Positions 23,711 to 34,700 are shown, counted from the stretch's first letter. The stretch: DNA of 64,000 nucleotides from Botrimarina mediterranea (GCF_007753265.1 NZ_CP036349.1:4559363-4623362); one strand, 5' to 3'. Notes: a model not told the origin generated them from the sequence alone. Numbers and translations: made by a program.

Positions 23711-23758
23711 GCGGTTTTCACACGGCAGAGGTCACAGATTCGAGTTCTGTATCGCCCA
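23711..23758 (+). pseudogene. 3' fragment of a tRNA-Val(CAC) gene, probable att site
   Basis: An intact T-arm (stem ACAGA / TCTGT around TTCGAGT, 23734-23750) is followed by ATCGCCC and a discriminator A (23751-23758), the 3' strand of a GGGCGAT acceptor stem typical of tRNA-Val. Upstream, TTCACAC (23717-23723) fits an anticodon loop with CAC, but its stem is degenerate. The D-arm and 5' acceptor strand are missing, and CT replaces CCA. A tRNA 3' end beside an integrase remnant is the usual mark of site-specific integration. Confidence 0.72.
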
Positions 23759-23876
23759 CTGCTTTTAACTCCTCTCGGCGTGGCGCCTTACGGCCCAACC
23801 CTCTGATGGCCAGAGCTGCTGTCGGCGAGCCAAGCACCGTTACACCGTAACGGTTGGACTTAGCCCCAGCCCTCCA

Positions 23877-24164
23877 ATGCCCGTCAAAGTCCCGAAGTTC
23901 TGCCACTTCAAGCCCTGCAATCTGGCCTGCGTCTGGATCATCCCAGAGCGGCGCATCTACCTCGGGCAGTGGCGCTCGGCCGAAGCCCAAGAGCGTTACG
24001 TCGAAGTCATGCTTCGTCTCCTGCTTGGCATAGAGGTTACCGAAGCACCGACGCTTGGCGGCGCCAACTCTTTACCGGCGCCAATGGTCACCGTCCGCCA
24101 GTTGGCCGACCGGCTTATTGCCGACGCCCGTGACTACTACGTCCGCGACGGTGTAGCCGTGTAG
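23877..24164 (+). pseudogene. N-terminal remnant of a tyrosine-type integrase
   Basis: 95-codon frame starting MPVKVPKFCHFKPCNLACVW, then RRIYLGQWRSAEAQERYVEVM and VTVRQLADRLIADARDYYVR. This has the layout of the arm-binding N-terminus of phage-type integrases common in planctomycetes (MPKxPKYxxHKxxGxAxVxxxGRxxYLGxWxSxxSxxxYxRL then VxELxxxYxxFxxxYYVKDG). It stops at 24164, and neither the core-binding domain nor the catalytic Arg..His-x-x-Arg..Tyr domain is visible downstream in any frame. It lies 118 bases after the tRNA fragment. It is likely a dead copy of the enzyme that brought in the island or a neighbouring element. Confidence 0.6.
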
Positions 24165-25213
24165 AGGTACGGATAGCATGAAGAACCGTTGACGAGGGCG
24201 GCTCCGTCCTCGAAGGCGGCAACCCAGGTAGAAGACGAAGGAGCCCTGGGGGCCCATAGATGAACGACATCTGGGCAAGAATGCTTACCCGCAACGAGTT
24301 TTGCGACCGCCCGGGCATAATGTAGCGACGTACGGCCCGAGCGATCACGGTAAGCAGCCCTGGGGGAACCCGTGCGGGGGCGGGAAAGCATGGGCGTAAG
24401 CGGCGGTGAAGGGCCGACTGCGAGAACAGCTCATGTCCCCTAGTGATCGTCGGTCTGGCGCGAGGCTCGCAGCTCTCTCAGCGGCCAACACTCGCAGATT
24501 GCCGACCGTGATCGAGAACACGAACGCTGGCGTAGCGTCGACGATAGCCAGCGGCGTGCAGGGCGACTTCCAATTCAGCACAAGCGGTCGGCGCGCGGAT
24601 CCTGATTGACTTGACGAGTTCATGGACCATGGCCATCGGCAAGTTGCTCCCCGGCGTTCGCGCCATCGTCTCATAGCGATCCGTGGGTAGGTGATGGCGG
24701 TCACCCAGGCGCTCCAGCCGTCTTTGGCGTGCTGACTATGTGCAACAGCGGCATCGGTGACGTTCGGCAGCCAATCTACCTGAACACCCAATAGCAGCAG
24801 CCACGTTCGGCCTCGACGTTCGCAAAGTAGCCAACGCGCGCCCAGTCGAGACCCAGAGCGTCACTGTTCACGACGCCGAAGGCTCGGCCTGTGGCGGCTT
24901 CTCCTCGCGCGCTGGCGGCGGCCATCCCAAGGTCGTTGGTCTCCCGCTCAGCGAAAGCCACTCGACTGCTTCATAGTTATCACCCCCGGCGGTGAAAACC
25001 TTCAGACATCCCGACCTCGCACAGCGATTGGCGCCGTCATTCAAGGGGGGGGAAGCGGCTCTGTTAGACGAAGTCGAGTTCCGCCACTCGAAAATGGCCA
25101 AGATTTTTCAAATTAGTGCGAAAGGCCTACTGCGACGCCAATCATATCCCTGGGATGAGATGGCTATCGTTCGCTTACCGGGCATGAACAAGGGAATAGA
25201 ACTTCCTTTTTTG
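24165..25213. other. Degenerate DNA between integrase remnant and MoxR operon
   Basis: About 1 kb without a convincing gene. Short minus-strand frames at 24345-24791, 24776-24961 and 24868-25101 follow each other in different phases and could be one decayed gene, but I recognise no family. No terminal inverted repeats were found. Confidence 0.4.
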
Positions 25214-25244
25214 TTGACGCCGTCCATTTGAAACTGCGTACAAT
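25214..25244 (+). promoter_or_regulatory. Possible promoter of the MoxR operon
   Basis: TTGACG (25214-25219) and TACAAT (25239-25244) are separated by 19 bp, longer than the ideal 17. No better pair was found in the 140 bases before the MoxR gene. The predicted leader would be about 135 nt. Low confidence. Confidence 0.35.
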
Positions 25245-25386
25245 AAGCGACTAATTCACCGGAGCTTGCCAACGCCTTTCTACAGTCACCCGACTTCAAC
25301 GAGCCCCCTATCGAACCGACGCGGTAGGGACATGCCTGTGGCGCCAGCCTTCCTCGCTTAGACCTCGGGGTTTGAGACGCAAGCCT

Positions 25387-26433
25387 ATGATTAAGACGTC
25401 TGATGATTACTCGTTGACGGATTCGGCGCCCCAGTCGCTTAGTGACGACGACGTACAGGCAGTCGATCATCTTCGGGCCGCTTATTCCCGTCTGTGCGAC
25501 GAACTGGGACGCGTGATTGTCGGTCAGCAGCAGGTCATCGAATTGCTGTCGATCTGCCTCTTCGCACGTGGCCACTCACTTCTCATGGGCGTTCCCGGGC
25601 TGGCGAAGACGCTCCTGGTGAGCAAGCTGGCGGAGACGATGTCGCTCCGCTTCAGCCGCATCCAGTTCACGCCTGACCTGATGCCGATGGACATTACCGG
25701 CACCGACATCCTGCAGGACGTCGGCGACGGACGTCGGGCGTTCGAGTTCGTCCACGGGCCGGTGTTTGCAAACGTCGTGCTGGCGGACGAGATCAACCGC
25801 GCCCCGCCGAAAACGCAGGCGGCGATGCTCGAAGCGATGCAGGAGAGTCGGGTCACCGCCGTTGGCCATACGTTCCCGCTCGACCCGCCGTTCTTGGTCC
25901 TCGCGACGCAAAACCCGGTCGAGCAAGAGGGGACCTACCCGCTCCCCGAGGCGCAACTCGACCGCTTTATGTTCCTGATTGAACTGGACTACCCGACGAC
26001 CGAGCAGGAAGAGATCGAGATCGCACGCAGCACGACGGGCGACCCGCTGCCAACGCTCGACCCGTTGATGGACGCCGACGAGATCATCCGGCATCAAAAC
26101 CTCGTTCGCCGGATTCCCACGCCGGACCACATCTACGCCTACGCGGCGCGGCTGGTCCGCAAAACACGGCCGAACCACGCCGACGCCCCCGACTGGCTGC
26201 GGCCGTTGGTGGCATGGGGCGCGGGACCGCGGGCGGTGCAGAACCTGATCCTCGGCGCCAAAGCGCGGGCCGCGCTACATGGGAGTTATATGGTGCGGCT
26301 GGAGGACCTTGAAGCCGTCACGGATCCCGTCCTCACCCATCGCATCATCACCACGTTCGCCGCCCAGGCAGAGGGGATCGACGCGAAGGGGGTCGTACGA
26401 CGGCTCGTTGAAGAGGCCGACAGCGATCGTTAA
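25387..26433 (+). CDS. MoxR-family AAA+ ATPase
   Basis: 348-residue cytoplasmic AAA+ ATPase that acts as a chaperone on VWA-domain partners. The Walker A motif is GVPGLAKT (about residue 70), Walker B with the MoxR signature is VVLADEINRAPPKTQAAMLEAM, and sensor 1 lies in LATQNPVEQEGTYPLPEAQLDRF. The C-terminal lid domain covers about 240-348. I prefer ATG 25387 (MIKTSDDYSL); an in-frame TTG at 25372 would add five residues. It opens a nine-gene plus-strand operon, and the next genes (DUF58, BatA-like, VWA) are its classic partners. Confidence 0.95.
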   Translation: MIKTSDDYSLTDSAPQSLSDDDVQAVDHLRAAYSRLCDELGRVIVGQQQVIELLSICLFARGHSLLMGVPGLAKTLLVSKLAETMSLRFSRIQFTPDLMPMDITGTDILQDVGDGRRAFEFVHGPVFANVVLADEINRAPPKTQAAMLEAMQESRVTAVGHTFPLDPPFLVLATQNPVEQEGTYPLPEAQLDRFMFLIELDYPTTEQEEIEIARSTTGDPLPTLDPLMDADEIIRHQNLVRRIPTPDHIYAYAARLVRKTRPNHADAPDWLRPLVAWGAGPRAVQNLILGAKARAALHGSYMVRLEDLEAVTDPVLTHRIITTFAAQAEGIDAKGVVRRLVEEADSDR

Positions 26434-26462
26434 AGTCTCAACGCGGAGGGCTCCTGTGTTTC

Positions 26463-27383
26463 ATGGCTGTCGATGATTCATCGCGATCGTTCCTGGAACC
26501 TGAGGTGCTTGCTCGCCTTGCGAGCGTGCCGCTGTTCGCGCGTCGCCCAATGCATGGAAACGTCTCGGGCAAGCACCGCAGCCCCCACCGGGGATCCAGC
26601 GTTGAGTTTGCCGAGTACCGGAAGTACGTCCCCGGCGATGACCTGCGTCGATTGCACTGGCGGGCGCTGGCGAGGACGGGCCGGCAGTACGTCAAGGAGT
26701 TCGAGGCCGACACGAATCTGCGGTGCTGTTTCGTCGTGGACACCAGTGGTTCGATGCGTTTCGGCTCGGGCTACGAGGGGGGCCTCTCGAAGATCGACTA
26801 CGCACGCCGCTTAGCCGGCGCACTCGGTTACCTGGCGGTGCAGCAGGGCGACGCCGTCGGGCTGACGTGCGTTTCGGACACGGTCGTCACCAGCATCCCT
26901 GCACGCCGGAACCCCGCTCACCTCCGGCACGTCTTCGACACGCTTGAGAAGGCGAAGCCGGCCGGGGGGACCCGACTTGTGCCGGTCCTGCACGAACTGG
27001 CCGAAACGATTCGGCAGCGCGCGCTCGTGGTGATCGTCTCGGACTTTTTCGTACAGCCAGACGAGCTGCGAGAGTGCTTCGAGCACTTCCGATTCCGGAA
27101 CCACGACCTGGCGGCATTCCACCTGCTAGACCAGCAGGAGTTGGAGTTTGATTTCAAACGCCCGATGCGGTTCGTCGATCTGGAAGGGGGAACGAGCATC
27201 CTCGCCGAGCCGACCGAGATCGCTAGCCTGTACCACAAAGCGCTCCAGTCTTACCTGACGGCGATCAAACAAGCCGTCCTGGAGACGGGCGTCGACTACC
27301 ACGCTGTGCAGGTCGACGAGCCTTACGACAAGGCGCTGATGCGGTTCCTCGTGGGACGCACTCAGAGGGTCGGAGTCCGATGA
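26463..27383 (+). CDS. DUF58/VWA-like protein of the MoxR operon
   Basis: 306-residue cytoplasmic DUF58 protein, the usual second member of MoxR operons. The DUF58 signature is VEFAEYRKYVPGDDLRRLHWRALARTG (about 47-73). A VWA-like fold follows with the metal-ion site VVDTSGSM (about 92-99), the D-x-S-x-S pattern needed to bind Mg2+. There are no membrane helices. It ends with an ATGA overlap to the BatA-like gene at 27380-27383, which indicates coupled translation. Function in planctomycetes is unproven; related operons act in stress tolerance and metallo-enzyme maturation. Confidence 0.93.
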   Translation: MAVDDSSRSFLEPEVLARLASVPLFARRPMHGNVSGKHRSPHRGSSVEFAEYRKYVPGDDLRRLHWRALARTGRQYVKEFEADTNLRCCFVVDTSGSMRFGSGYEGGLSKIDYARRLAGALGYLAVQQGDAVGLTCVSDTVVTSIPARRNPAHLRHVFDTLEKAKPAGGTRLVPVLHELAETIRQRALVVIVSDFFVQPDELRECFEHFRFRNHDLAAFHLLDQQELEFDFKRPMRFVDLEGGTSILAEPTEIASLYHKALQSYLTAIKQAVLETGVDYHAVQVDEPYDKALMRFLVGRTQRVGVR

Positions 27384-29446
27384 GTTTCCTCCAGCCATGG
27401 CTGCTCTGGGCGTTGCCGATCGCCGGGCTGCCGATCCTCATTCACCTGATCAACCAGCGACGCTACCGGACCGTCGAGTGGGGCGCCATGCAGTTCTTGC
27501 TGGCGGCTAACCAGATGTCTCGCGGCTTTGCTCGGGTCCGCCAGTGGCTGATCCTGGCGATGCGTGTGCTGGCGATCGCGGGGCTGCTCTTCGCGATCAG
27601 CCGCCCTCTGGCCAGCGGTTGGCTTGGTCTGGCGGCTGGCAGCAAGACCGACACTACCGTGGTCTTGCTGGATTGTTCGCCCAGCATGCAGAGGCAGGAG
27701 GCCGGAGTCTCGAAGCTTGACACGGCCCGTCGGCACCTGGCCGACGTCCTTTCGACGCTAAGCTCCAACCGCTGGGTGCTGATCGACAGCGCCTCGGAAA
27801 CGCCTCTCGAACTAGAAGCGTCAACCGACTTGCTCGAGTCGCCCCACGCGACCGGCGTCAGCGCCTCGGCCGACCTGCCCGCGATGATGCAGTCGCTATA
27901 CGACTACATCAAGGCCAACAACCCGGGCCACACCGAGGTGTGGATCGCTTCGGACCTCCGTGAGAGCGACTGGCAGAGTGACAGCGGCCGTTGGACGTCG
28001 CTGCGTGAGGCGCTGCTGGAGTTCCCTCAAGAGGTCCGGTTTCATCTGCTTAACTACGGCGATAACGCCGCCAACCCCAACTCCCCTCCCAACTTGTCGG
28101 TCCGCGTGACCGAAGCCCGACGGGTCGAGGTTGGGAGCGACGCGGAGTTGCTCGTGTCGGTCCTGGTGACGCGTGACGCTGAAGGCCCCGACGACCTCCA
28201 GAAAATCAGTCTGCCGATTCAATTCGAGGTCGACGGCGCGCGGACGCAGATGCGTGTCGAGCTGTCGGGGGTCCGTTTTGAGCTCAAAGACCAACGCATC
28301 CCACTGGCGGGAGGCGCAGTTCGTGGTTGGGGCCGCGTGAGCCTGCCGGCCGACATCAACCCGGCGGACGACAACGCCTATTTCGTATTCGACAAGCCAG
28401 CGCCGCGACGGACCGTGGTGATCGCCGACAACGCCGACACGGTCCGCCCTCTGAGCCTAGCGGCGTCGATCGCGCCCGACGCGGCGGCGTGCCCGTCGGA
28501 TGCCTTCGCGCCCGACGCGCTGCAGACACTGGCTTGGGAAGAGCTGGCTCTGGTGCTGTGGACATCCGACATCCCCACCGGCAAAACCGCCGACGCCTTG
28601 AGGGCTTACGTTGACCGTGGCGGGCAGGTCATGTTCTTCCCCTCCAAGGAACCGACCAGTCGGCAGTTCTTAGGGGTTGGTTGGGAAGCTTGGCAACCGC
28701 TAGCGCGACCGGCTACTCCAGACAATTGGCGCGGCGACCAGGACCTGCTGGCGAACACCGCTAGCGGCGCTTCGCTGCCGGTGGGCCGATGGGAAGTGAG
28801 TCGAAGTTGCTCGTTGGCGGGTGAGTTCAACACATTGGCGAGCCTGCCGGAGGGCAAGCCGCTGCTCGCCCGTGTCCCAACCAACGCCGGTGGGGTTTAC
28901 TTCCTTGCGACGACCGTATCCCCTAGCGACTCGACTCTCGCCGCCGACGGGGTGGTGCTCTACGTCGCCATGCAACGGGCGATCGAAGCCGGGCTCGCCG
29001 TTCTGGGTGACGCCCGCAGCCAGTCGGCCGGCACGCCGCTGCCAGCAACGGGCGAGCCTTGGCTTCGCCGTGCCGGGGACCCTTCTCCCCATGACGAAGA
29101 GGCCTTGTCCACCTCGTATGCCTACCGCCAGGGCGTGTACAGCAGCGGCGAGAAGCTATTAGCGATCAACCGGCCGGTCGCGGAGGACCAAACCTTGCAG
29201 GCGCCGAGCGAACAGGTACAGCAGCTGTTCACTGGCCTCGACTTCGATCAGGTCGATACAAGCCCTGGCGCTGACTCGACCCTGGTGCAAGAGGTCTGGC
29301 GGATCTTCTTGGGCGCCATGATGCTCGCCATGGCATTAGAAGCCGGCATCAGCCTGCCGCGGGTTCCGCAGCAGGTCCAGGCGTTCGCCCCGAGAGTCGG
29401 CAGCCCGCGGGGCGCGCCGCCTCGGGCGTTAGAGGAGGTCGCATGA
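27380..29446 (+). CDS. BatA-type VWA membrane protein
   Basis: 688-residue inner-membrane protein. Residues 1-80 match the BatA / aerotolerance N-terminal domain (FLQPWLLWALPIAGLPILIHLINQRRYRTVEWGAM, then FARVRQWLILAMRVLAIAGLL as the second membrane helix). A VWA domain follows with the metal site LLDCSPSM (about 95-102). The rest is a large beta-rich part, and a C-terminal membrane helix lies near residue 645 (MMLAMALEAGISL). It is a likely substrate or scaffold for the MoxR ATPase. It is coupled by ATGA overlaps at both ends (27380 and 29443). Confidence 0.9.
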   Translation: MSFLQPWLLWALPIAGLPILIHLINQRRYRTVEWGAMQFLLAANQMSRGFARVRQWLILAMRVLAIAGLLFAISRPLASGWLGLAAGSKTDTTVVLLDCSPSMQRQEAGVSKLDTARRHLADVLSTLSSNRWVLIDSASETPLELEASTDLLESPHATGVSASADLPAMMQSLYDYIKANNPGHTEVWIASDLRESDWQSDSGRWTSLREALLEFPQEVRFHLLNYGDNAANPNSPPNLSVRVTEARRVEVGSDAELLVSVLVTRDAEGPDDLQKISLPIQFEVDGARTQMRVELSGVRFELKDQRIPLAGGAVRGWGRVSLPADINPADDNAYFVFDKPAPRRTVVIADNADTVRPLSLAASIAPDAAACPSDAFAPDALQTLAWEELALVLWTSDIPTGKTADALRAYVDRGGQVMFFPSKEPTSRQFLGVGWEAWQPLARPATPDNWRGDQDLLANTASGASLPVGRWEVSRSCSLAGEFNTLASLPEGKPLLARVPTNAGGVYFLATTVSPSDSTLAADGVVLYVAMQRAIEAGLAVLGDARSQSAGTPLPATGEPWLRRAGDPSPHDEEALSTSYAYRQGVYSSGEKLLAINRPVAEDQTLQAPSEQVQQLFTGLDFDQVDTSPGADSTLVQEVWRIFLGAMMLAMALEAGISLPRVPQQVQAFAPRVGSPRGAPPRALEEVA

Positions 29447-31638
29447 ACTCCACCAACACCCTGATCTTCCAGACCGGGCCATTCATTATCGCCCTGTCGG
29501 TGCTGTCGGTGATTGCCACGCTGACGTTCAGCCTCATCACGTGCCGGCGCAGCGGGTGGCGCCGTTCCATGGTGCTGCTCGAACTCTTGCGACTCGGCGT
29601 CGTGGCGTTGGCGGCGTTGCTCTTCAATCAGCCAGAGTGGATTGAGGAGTTCCGGCCGAAAGACAAGCCGGTCGTGGTGGTGCTGTGGGACGACTCCGTC
29701 AGCATGCAGACCCGCGACGTGATCTCGGCCGACCTGCCCAACGGCCCCGTGAAACGCAGCGACGGGGTCTTGCCGCTAACCGAGCCTGAGTATTGGGATT
29801 CGCTCGCCGAACGGTACGAGGTGGTGTTGACCCCCTTCTCCTCGGCCGAAGGCGAATCCGCAAGCGACCTGCACTCCCCTCTAGCAGACGCCCTCTCCCA
29901 GCACAGCCAACTGAGGGCCGTGGTGCTGGCCTCGGACGGGGACTGGAACGCGGGCAAGCCGCCCGTCGACGCCGCGACACGTTTGCGTCTGCGCGACATC
30001 CCGGTCTTCGCAATCCCGGTCGGAAGTCCGACTCGTTTGCCCGACGTCGAGTTGGTGAGCGTTGACGCCCCCACCTTCGGAGTGGCCGGCAAGCCGCTGC
30101 AGGTCCCAATAACGATCGACAGCTCGCTGCCGAGAGACTTCGCGGCGACGGCGCAGCTCAAGACCTCCTCGGGAGAGACCATCGAAAAGCAGGTCCGCGT
30201 CGAGGCGATGAGCCGTTCGACCAACTCCTTCATCTGGATACCAGCGCAGACTGGCGACTACACCCTGACGGTCAGCATCCCGACGCACGCCGAGGAACTG
30301 ATCCTTACGAACAACGAGCGATCGGTTCCGATCGCCGTCCGCGAAGAAAAACTGCGAGTGCTGGTTGTCGAGTCTTACCCTCGCTGGGAGTACCGCTACC
30401 TGCGAAACGCGCTCTCCCGCGACCCCGGTGTGCAGGTGTCATGCCTGCTGTTCCAACCGGGGCTGTCAAAACCCGGCGGCGGCAACGCGGACTACATCAA
30501 AGACTTCCCCGAAGGACTCGACCAGCTCTCTACCTACGACGTGGTCTTCCTCGGCGACGTGGGCTGCTCAGCCGAACAACTGACGGCCGAGCAGTGCCGG
30601 CTGTTGAAGGGGCTCGTCGAGCATCAGGCGTCCGGATTGGTGCTGATGCCCGGCTGGCAGGGACGGCAGATCAGCCTTCTCGACACGGAGCTGGCGATCC
30701 TCTACCCGGTGCAGCTCGATCCGAGTCAGCCCGAGGGCTGGGGGTCGCGAACGCCCAGTCACTTCGAGCTGACCGAGGCCGGCCGACGAAGCCTGCTCAC
30801 GAAGCTGGCCGACACCCGCGACGAAAACGTTGAGGTCTGGGTAAACCTACCCGGCTTCCAGTGGTACGCCCCGGTGCTCAAAGCTCGCGCCGGCAGCGAG
30901 GTGCTTTGCGTCCACGAGTCGGCCTCGAATCAATACGGCCGACTGCCGATGCTGGCCACCCGGACTTTCGGAGCGGGGAAGGTCCTGTTCATGGGGACCG
31001 ACGGCGCCTGGCGTTGGCGGAAGGGTGTCGAGGACAAGTACCACTACCGGTTCTGGGGGCAGGTGGTGCGTTGGATGGCATACCAGCGCAACATGGCTCG
31101 TGGCGAGTCGATGCGTCTGTACTACGCGCCCGACCAGCCCCAGCTCAACCAGACGCTGACGATCAACGCCAACGTGATGGACAACTCGGGGGAACCCCTA
31201 GCGGAGGGGGAGGTCGTCGCCCGCATCACTGCGCCTTCTGGGAAGGCCCAGACCGTACGCTTCCAATCGGCCGGCCAAGAGTGGGGCGCCTTCTCGGGGC
31301 GTTTCACCAGCAACGAACCCGGCAAGCATGCGGTGACCCTCTCGGTGAAGCAGACCGGGGCTCTGCTGGAGACCTCCTTCTACGTCCAGGGCGAGCTATC
31401 GGAAAAAACCGGGCAGCCCGCCCGGGTTGAGGTTCTCGACGAAATCGCCCGCGTAAGTCGCGGCAATACGATTACGATCGACCGTGCCGACGAAGCGATC
31501 CGCCAGCTGTCGTCGCTGGCCGAACCGCCGCCGACCCTGCGCCGGCTCCAGCTTTGGAGCAGCCCGCTGGTCGCCACGGGCATGGTCACGATGCTTGGCG
31601 TCTTTTGGGTTCTGAGAAAGGCGGTCGGATTGTTGTGA
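29443..31638 (+). CDS. VWA / glutamine-amidotransferase-like membrane protein
   Basis: 731-residue protein with two N-terminal membrane helices (FIIALSVLSVIATLTFSLI and LLRLGVVALAALLF), a VWA domain (VVVLWDDSVSMQTRD holds the metal site) and beta-sandwich domains. A class I glutamine-amidotransferase-like fold follows (LRVLVVESYPRWEYRYLRNAL, about 305-330, and the FGAGKVLFMGTDGAWRW stretch near residue 510), and a membrane helix ends the protein (MVTMLGVFWVLRKAVG). The amidotransferase nucleophile is not evident, so this domain is probably structural, as in other planctomycete MoxR-operon proteins. GGAGG precedes the start, inside the upstream gene. Confidence 0.87.
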   Translation: MNSTNTLIFQTGPFIIALSVLSVIATLTFSLITCRRSGWRRSMVLLELLRLGVVALAALLFNQPEWIEEFRPKDKPVVVVLWDDSVSMQTRDVISADLPNGPVKRSDGVLPLTEPEYWDSLAERYEVVLTPFSSAEGESASDLHSPLADALSQHSQLRAVVLASDGDWNAGKPPVDAATRLRLRDIPVFAIPVGSPTRLPDVELVSVDAPTFGVAGKPLQVPITIDSSLPRDFAATAQLKTSSGETIEKQVRVEAMSRSTNSFIWIPAQTGDYTLTVSIPTHAEELILTNNERSVPIAVREEKLRVLVVESYPRWEYRYLRNALSRDPGVQVSCLLFQPGLSKPGGGNADYIKDFPEGLDQLSTYDVVFLGDVGCSAEQLTAEQCRLLKGLVEHQASGLVLMPGWQGRQISLLDTELAILYPVQLDPSQPEGWGSRTPSHFELTEAGRRSLLTKLADTRDENVEVWVNLPGFQWYAPVLKARAGSEVLCVHESASNQYGRLPMLATRTFGAGKVLFMGTDGAWRWRKGVEDKYHYRFWGQVVRWMAYQRNMARGESMRLYYAPDQPQLNQTLTINANVMDNSGEPLAEGEVVARITAPSGKAQTVRFQSAGQEWGAFSGRFTSNEPGKHAVTLSVKQTGALLETSFYVQGELSEKTGQPARVEVLDEIARVSRGNTITIDRADEAIRQLSSLAEPPPTLRRLQLWSSPLVATGMVTMLGVFWVLRKAVGLL

Positions 31639-31744
31639 GGCGCTCGGGCGCCCTCTCACATAGCAGGCGAATACAACCTCCGAAGGCTACGCGGATGCGA
31701 TCGGCCAAGAAAAGAGTACCCGTTCATTCTCGAAGGACGCCATA

Positions 31745-34700
31745 ATGACCACGGACGATAGCAAGCTGCATGTGCCGGAGTCGCTAAGGGTACAGCTGCG
31801 CGGCTACCGACGTCGGGTTTGGGCGATCAAGGTCACCGAGGCTGTCGCGATCTGTCTGTTCAGCATCGGTATCGCCTACGCGACGGTGTTCGTACTCGAC
31901 CGGTTGTTCGACACCCCAAGGCCCGTGCGGACCCTCGCGCTCGTCGCCGCCATGTTGGGGTGCGCCGTCTTCCCATGGTTCCTGCACCGCTGGGTGTGGC
32001 GCCGCCGGACGCCTTCGCAACTGGCCCGACTGGTCGCTCAGCGCATGCCGCGGCTCGGCGATCAGTTGCTGGGCGTCATCGAGCTCGCGGAGAACCAATC
32101 GGAACAGACACGCTCCCGCAGGCTCGTACAGGCGGCGATCGAGCAGGCGGCGAACGACGCCGCGCGGAGCGATCTTGCCCCGGCGGCGCCCGCTTCACGT
32201 CGACCGTTGTGGGGGGGGCTCGCGGCGTCGTTCCTTGGTCTAGCGGTGGGGCTCGGCATCGTTTTTCCCGCCGCGGCGCAAAACGCGTGGTCCAGGTTTC
32301 TGCGCCCTTGGGGTTCGACCGAGCGATACACCTTCACGGCTGTTGAGCCGATCCCCAAGAAGTTGGTTGTCGCTCACGGCGAGCCTTTCGACTTCGACGT
32401 CCGACTCGCTGCGATGTCCGAGTGGCGCCCGGACGACGCCGAAGCCCGAATCGGCCGCCAGCGGCCCGTCCAGGCAACACTGGAAGGCGACCAGTATAAG
32501 TTCGCCCTCCCCGCCCAGATCGGCGAGGACCGCCTGCAGATAAAGGTAGGTGACGCAACGCGCCAGGTGCAGGTCTTGCCGACGGTTCGGTCCGAACTCG
32601 TGAGTCTCTCTGCGCGGGTGCGCCTGCCAGAGTATTTAGGCCGCGTCGAGACCGTTGAGAAAGAGGTCCGCGGGGGAGCCGTCGCGGTCGTAAAGGGGAG
32701 CCGCGCCGTGATCGAGGCGACCGCTAGCCGACCTCTTAAATCGGCGACAGTCGATGGCGCCGACGCGACACCGCGGGGTGAATCGTTCCAGATCCCCGAG
32801 ACGCTCGTCGACGACTCAACGCAGAAAGAACTCGCTTGGCAAGACACGCTGGGGCTGTCGGGCGCCGACCCTCTGAAGCTTTCGATTCTCGCCATGGACG
32901 ACGAGCCACCCACGCTGGTCGTAGAAAACCTCCCTTCGCAAAAGGTGGTCCTCGACTCGGAGGTGATCCAGTTCTCTGTGCGGGCGCGCGACGACTACGG
33001 CGTCCAGCGAATCGGGTTCGAGTGGCGTAGCCTGCCGTTCGCGTACGGCCCCCCTGTCAACGACGAGCAGATGTTGGCGGCCGGTGACCCGTACTCCGAG
33101 ACGCTAGACGCCAAGGGCGTGTTCTCCGCTAACTCCCTGGGCGTCTCAGCGCAGCCGCTTGAGGTGCGTGTCTTCGTTGAGGATTACTTCCCCGAAAGGG
33201 GCCGCGTCTACTCAGCGCCGCATGTGCTCTATGTGCTGACACCCGACCAGCACGCAATCTGGATCACCGAAGAGCTCAGCAAGTGGCATCGTCAGGCGCT
33301 CGAAGTCCGTGACCGGGAGATGCAGCTGTACGAGGAGAACCACACAATCCGCGAGCTTTCCAACGAGCAACTCGACCTGGCGGAAACTCGGCAGCGTATC
33401 GAGAAACAAGCCGCCGCCGAACGGTCGAACGGGCGTCAGCTCCGCCGACTGACCGCGGCGGGAGGCGATCTGCTGCGTGAGGCCGCGCGAAACTCGGAAA
33501 TCGGCGTGGGGCACATCGACCGCTGGGCCAGTATGCTCAAGGTGCTCGATGAGATTTCCGCCAACCGCATGCCCTCGGTAGCCGACCTCCTTACAGAGTT
33601 CTCCGACGCCCCCAATGTCGCCCAAAGCCAACAGCCCTCGGCGCCGCAGGCGGGCCAGAACCGCGACCCGCGGCCCGGCAAGCCGGCGGCCATGGACCCT
33701 AGCGGCAAGCCCAAACCGGCTGTGCCAACAATCGCCGACGGCGAATCGAGCCAGCGCCGCCCCGACGAGGGCGGCGACGATGGCGAGCAGCCCAAGAAGA
33801 AGCCTTCCGCGGGCAAGCTGACGCTGCCGGTGACGACCGTCGTCGGCGCCGCGAAGAAGGGTGGAGGCGACAACCCCGCAGGCCAGATATTGGAGCAGGC
33901 CGTCACCGAGCAACGCGACCTGCTGGAAGAGTTCGGCAAGATCGCCGACGAGTTGAACGAGGTCCTCGCCAACCTTGAGGGGAGCACCCTGATCAAGCGG
34001 CTGAAGGCGGCGTCGCGTGTGCAGTACCAGATCGCCGAGGGCCTGGGGACTCACCTCCCCGACTCGTTTGGTAAATCCGAGAATAGCCTCTCCAAGGAGA
34101 CGCAGGAGTCGCTCGGGGGGACCGCCAAGCAGCAGGGCGAGAACGGGGTCGCCGTCTCGTACATCATGGACGACCTCCACTCGTACTACGAACGGCGCCG
34201 GATGGTCCGTTTCAAACAGGTGCTCGACGAGATGCGCGAAATGCAGGTCCTGCAAGGCCTTCGGCGCGTCGGCGTAGACATCACCGATAAGCAGGGCCTG
34301 GCGATCGCGCAGAGCGAGTTCTGGTCCGACTCGTTCGACCGCTGGGCCGACGACCTGTTCGACCCTGCCTGTTCGGGCTCATGCCCCGGCGGCGCGTCGC
34401 CCGAGAGCTTGCCGCCGTCAATCGTGTTGGAGGCGATGCGGATTCTCGAGGCGGAGGTCGGGCTCCGCGAAGAGACCCGGGTCGCCGAGCAATCCGAATC
34501 GGCTGTCGAATACGAGCAGCACGTCGAGGAAGCCAATCGGCTGAGCAAGTCACAGAACACGCTGGACGAGCGCGTCGCCGAGTTGAGCGACCGTATCCTC
34601 GAACTCGAAGACGCCGAGAAGCACTTCGGCAAAGAGCTGAGTCTGCTCGCGGCCGTCTCTCAAGTCATGGGCGAGGCGACTGGCATCCTCGCCGAGCCGG

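Noticed and set aside
23711-23758. Complete tRNA gene
   Set aside because: The 5' acceptor strand and D-arm are missing and the anticodon stem does not pair.
24361-24420. Group II intron or reverse-transcriptase trace
   Set aside because: GTGCGGGGGC resembled an intron 5' end, but no domain V or RT motif follows.
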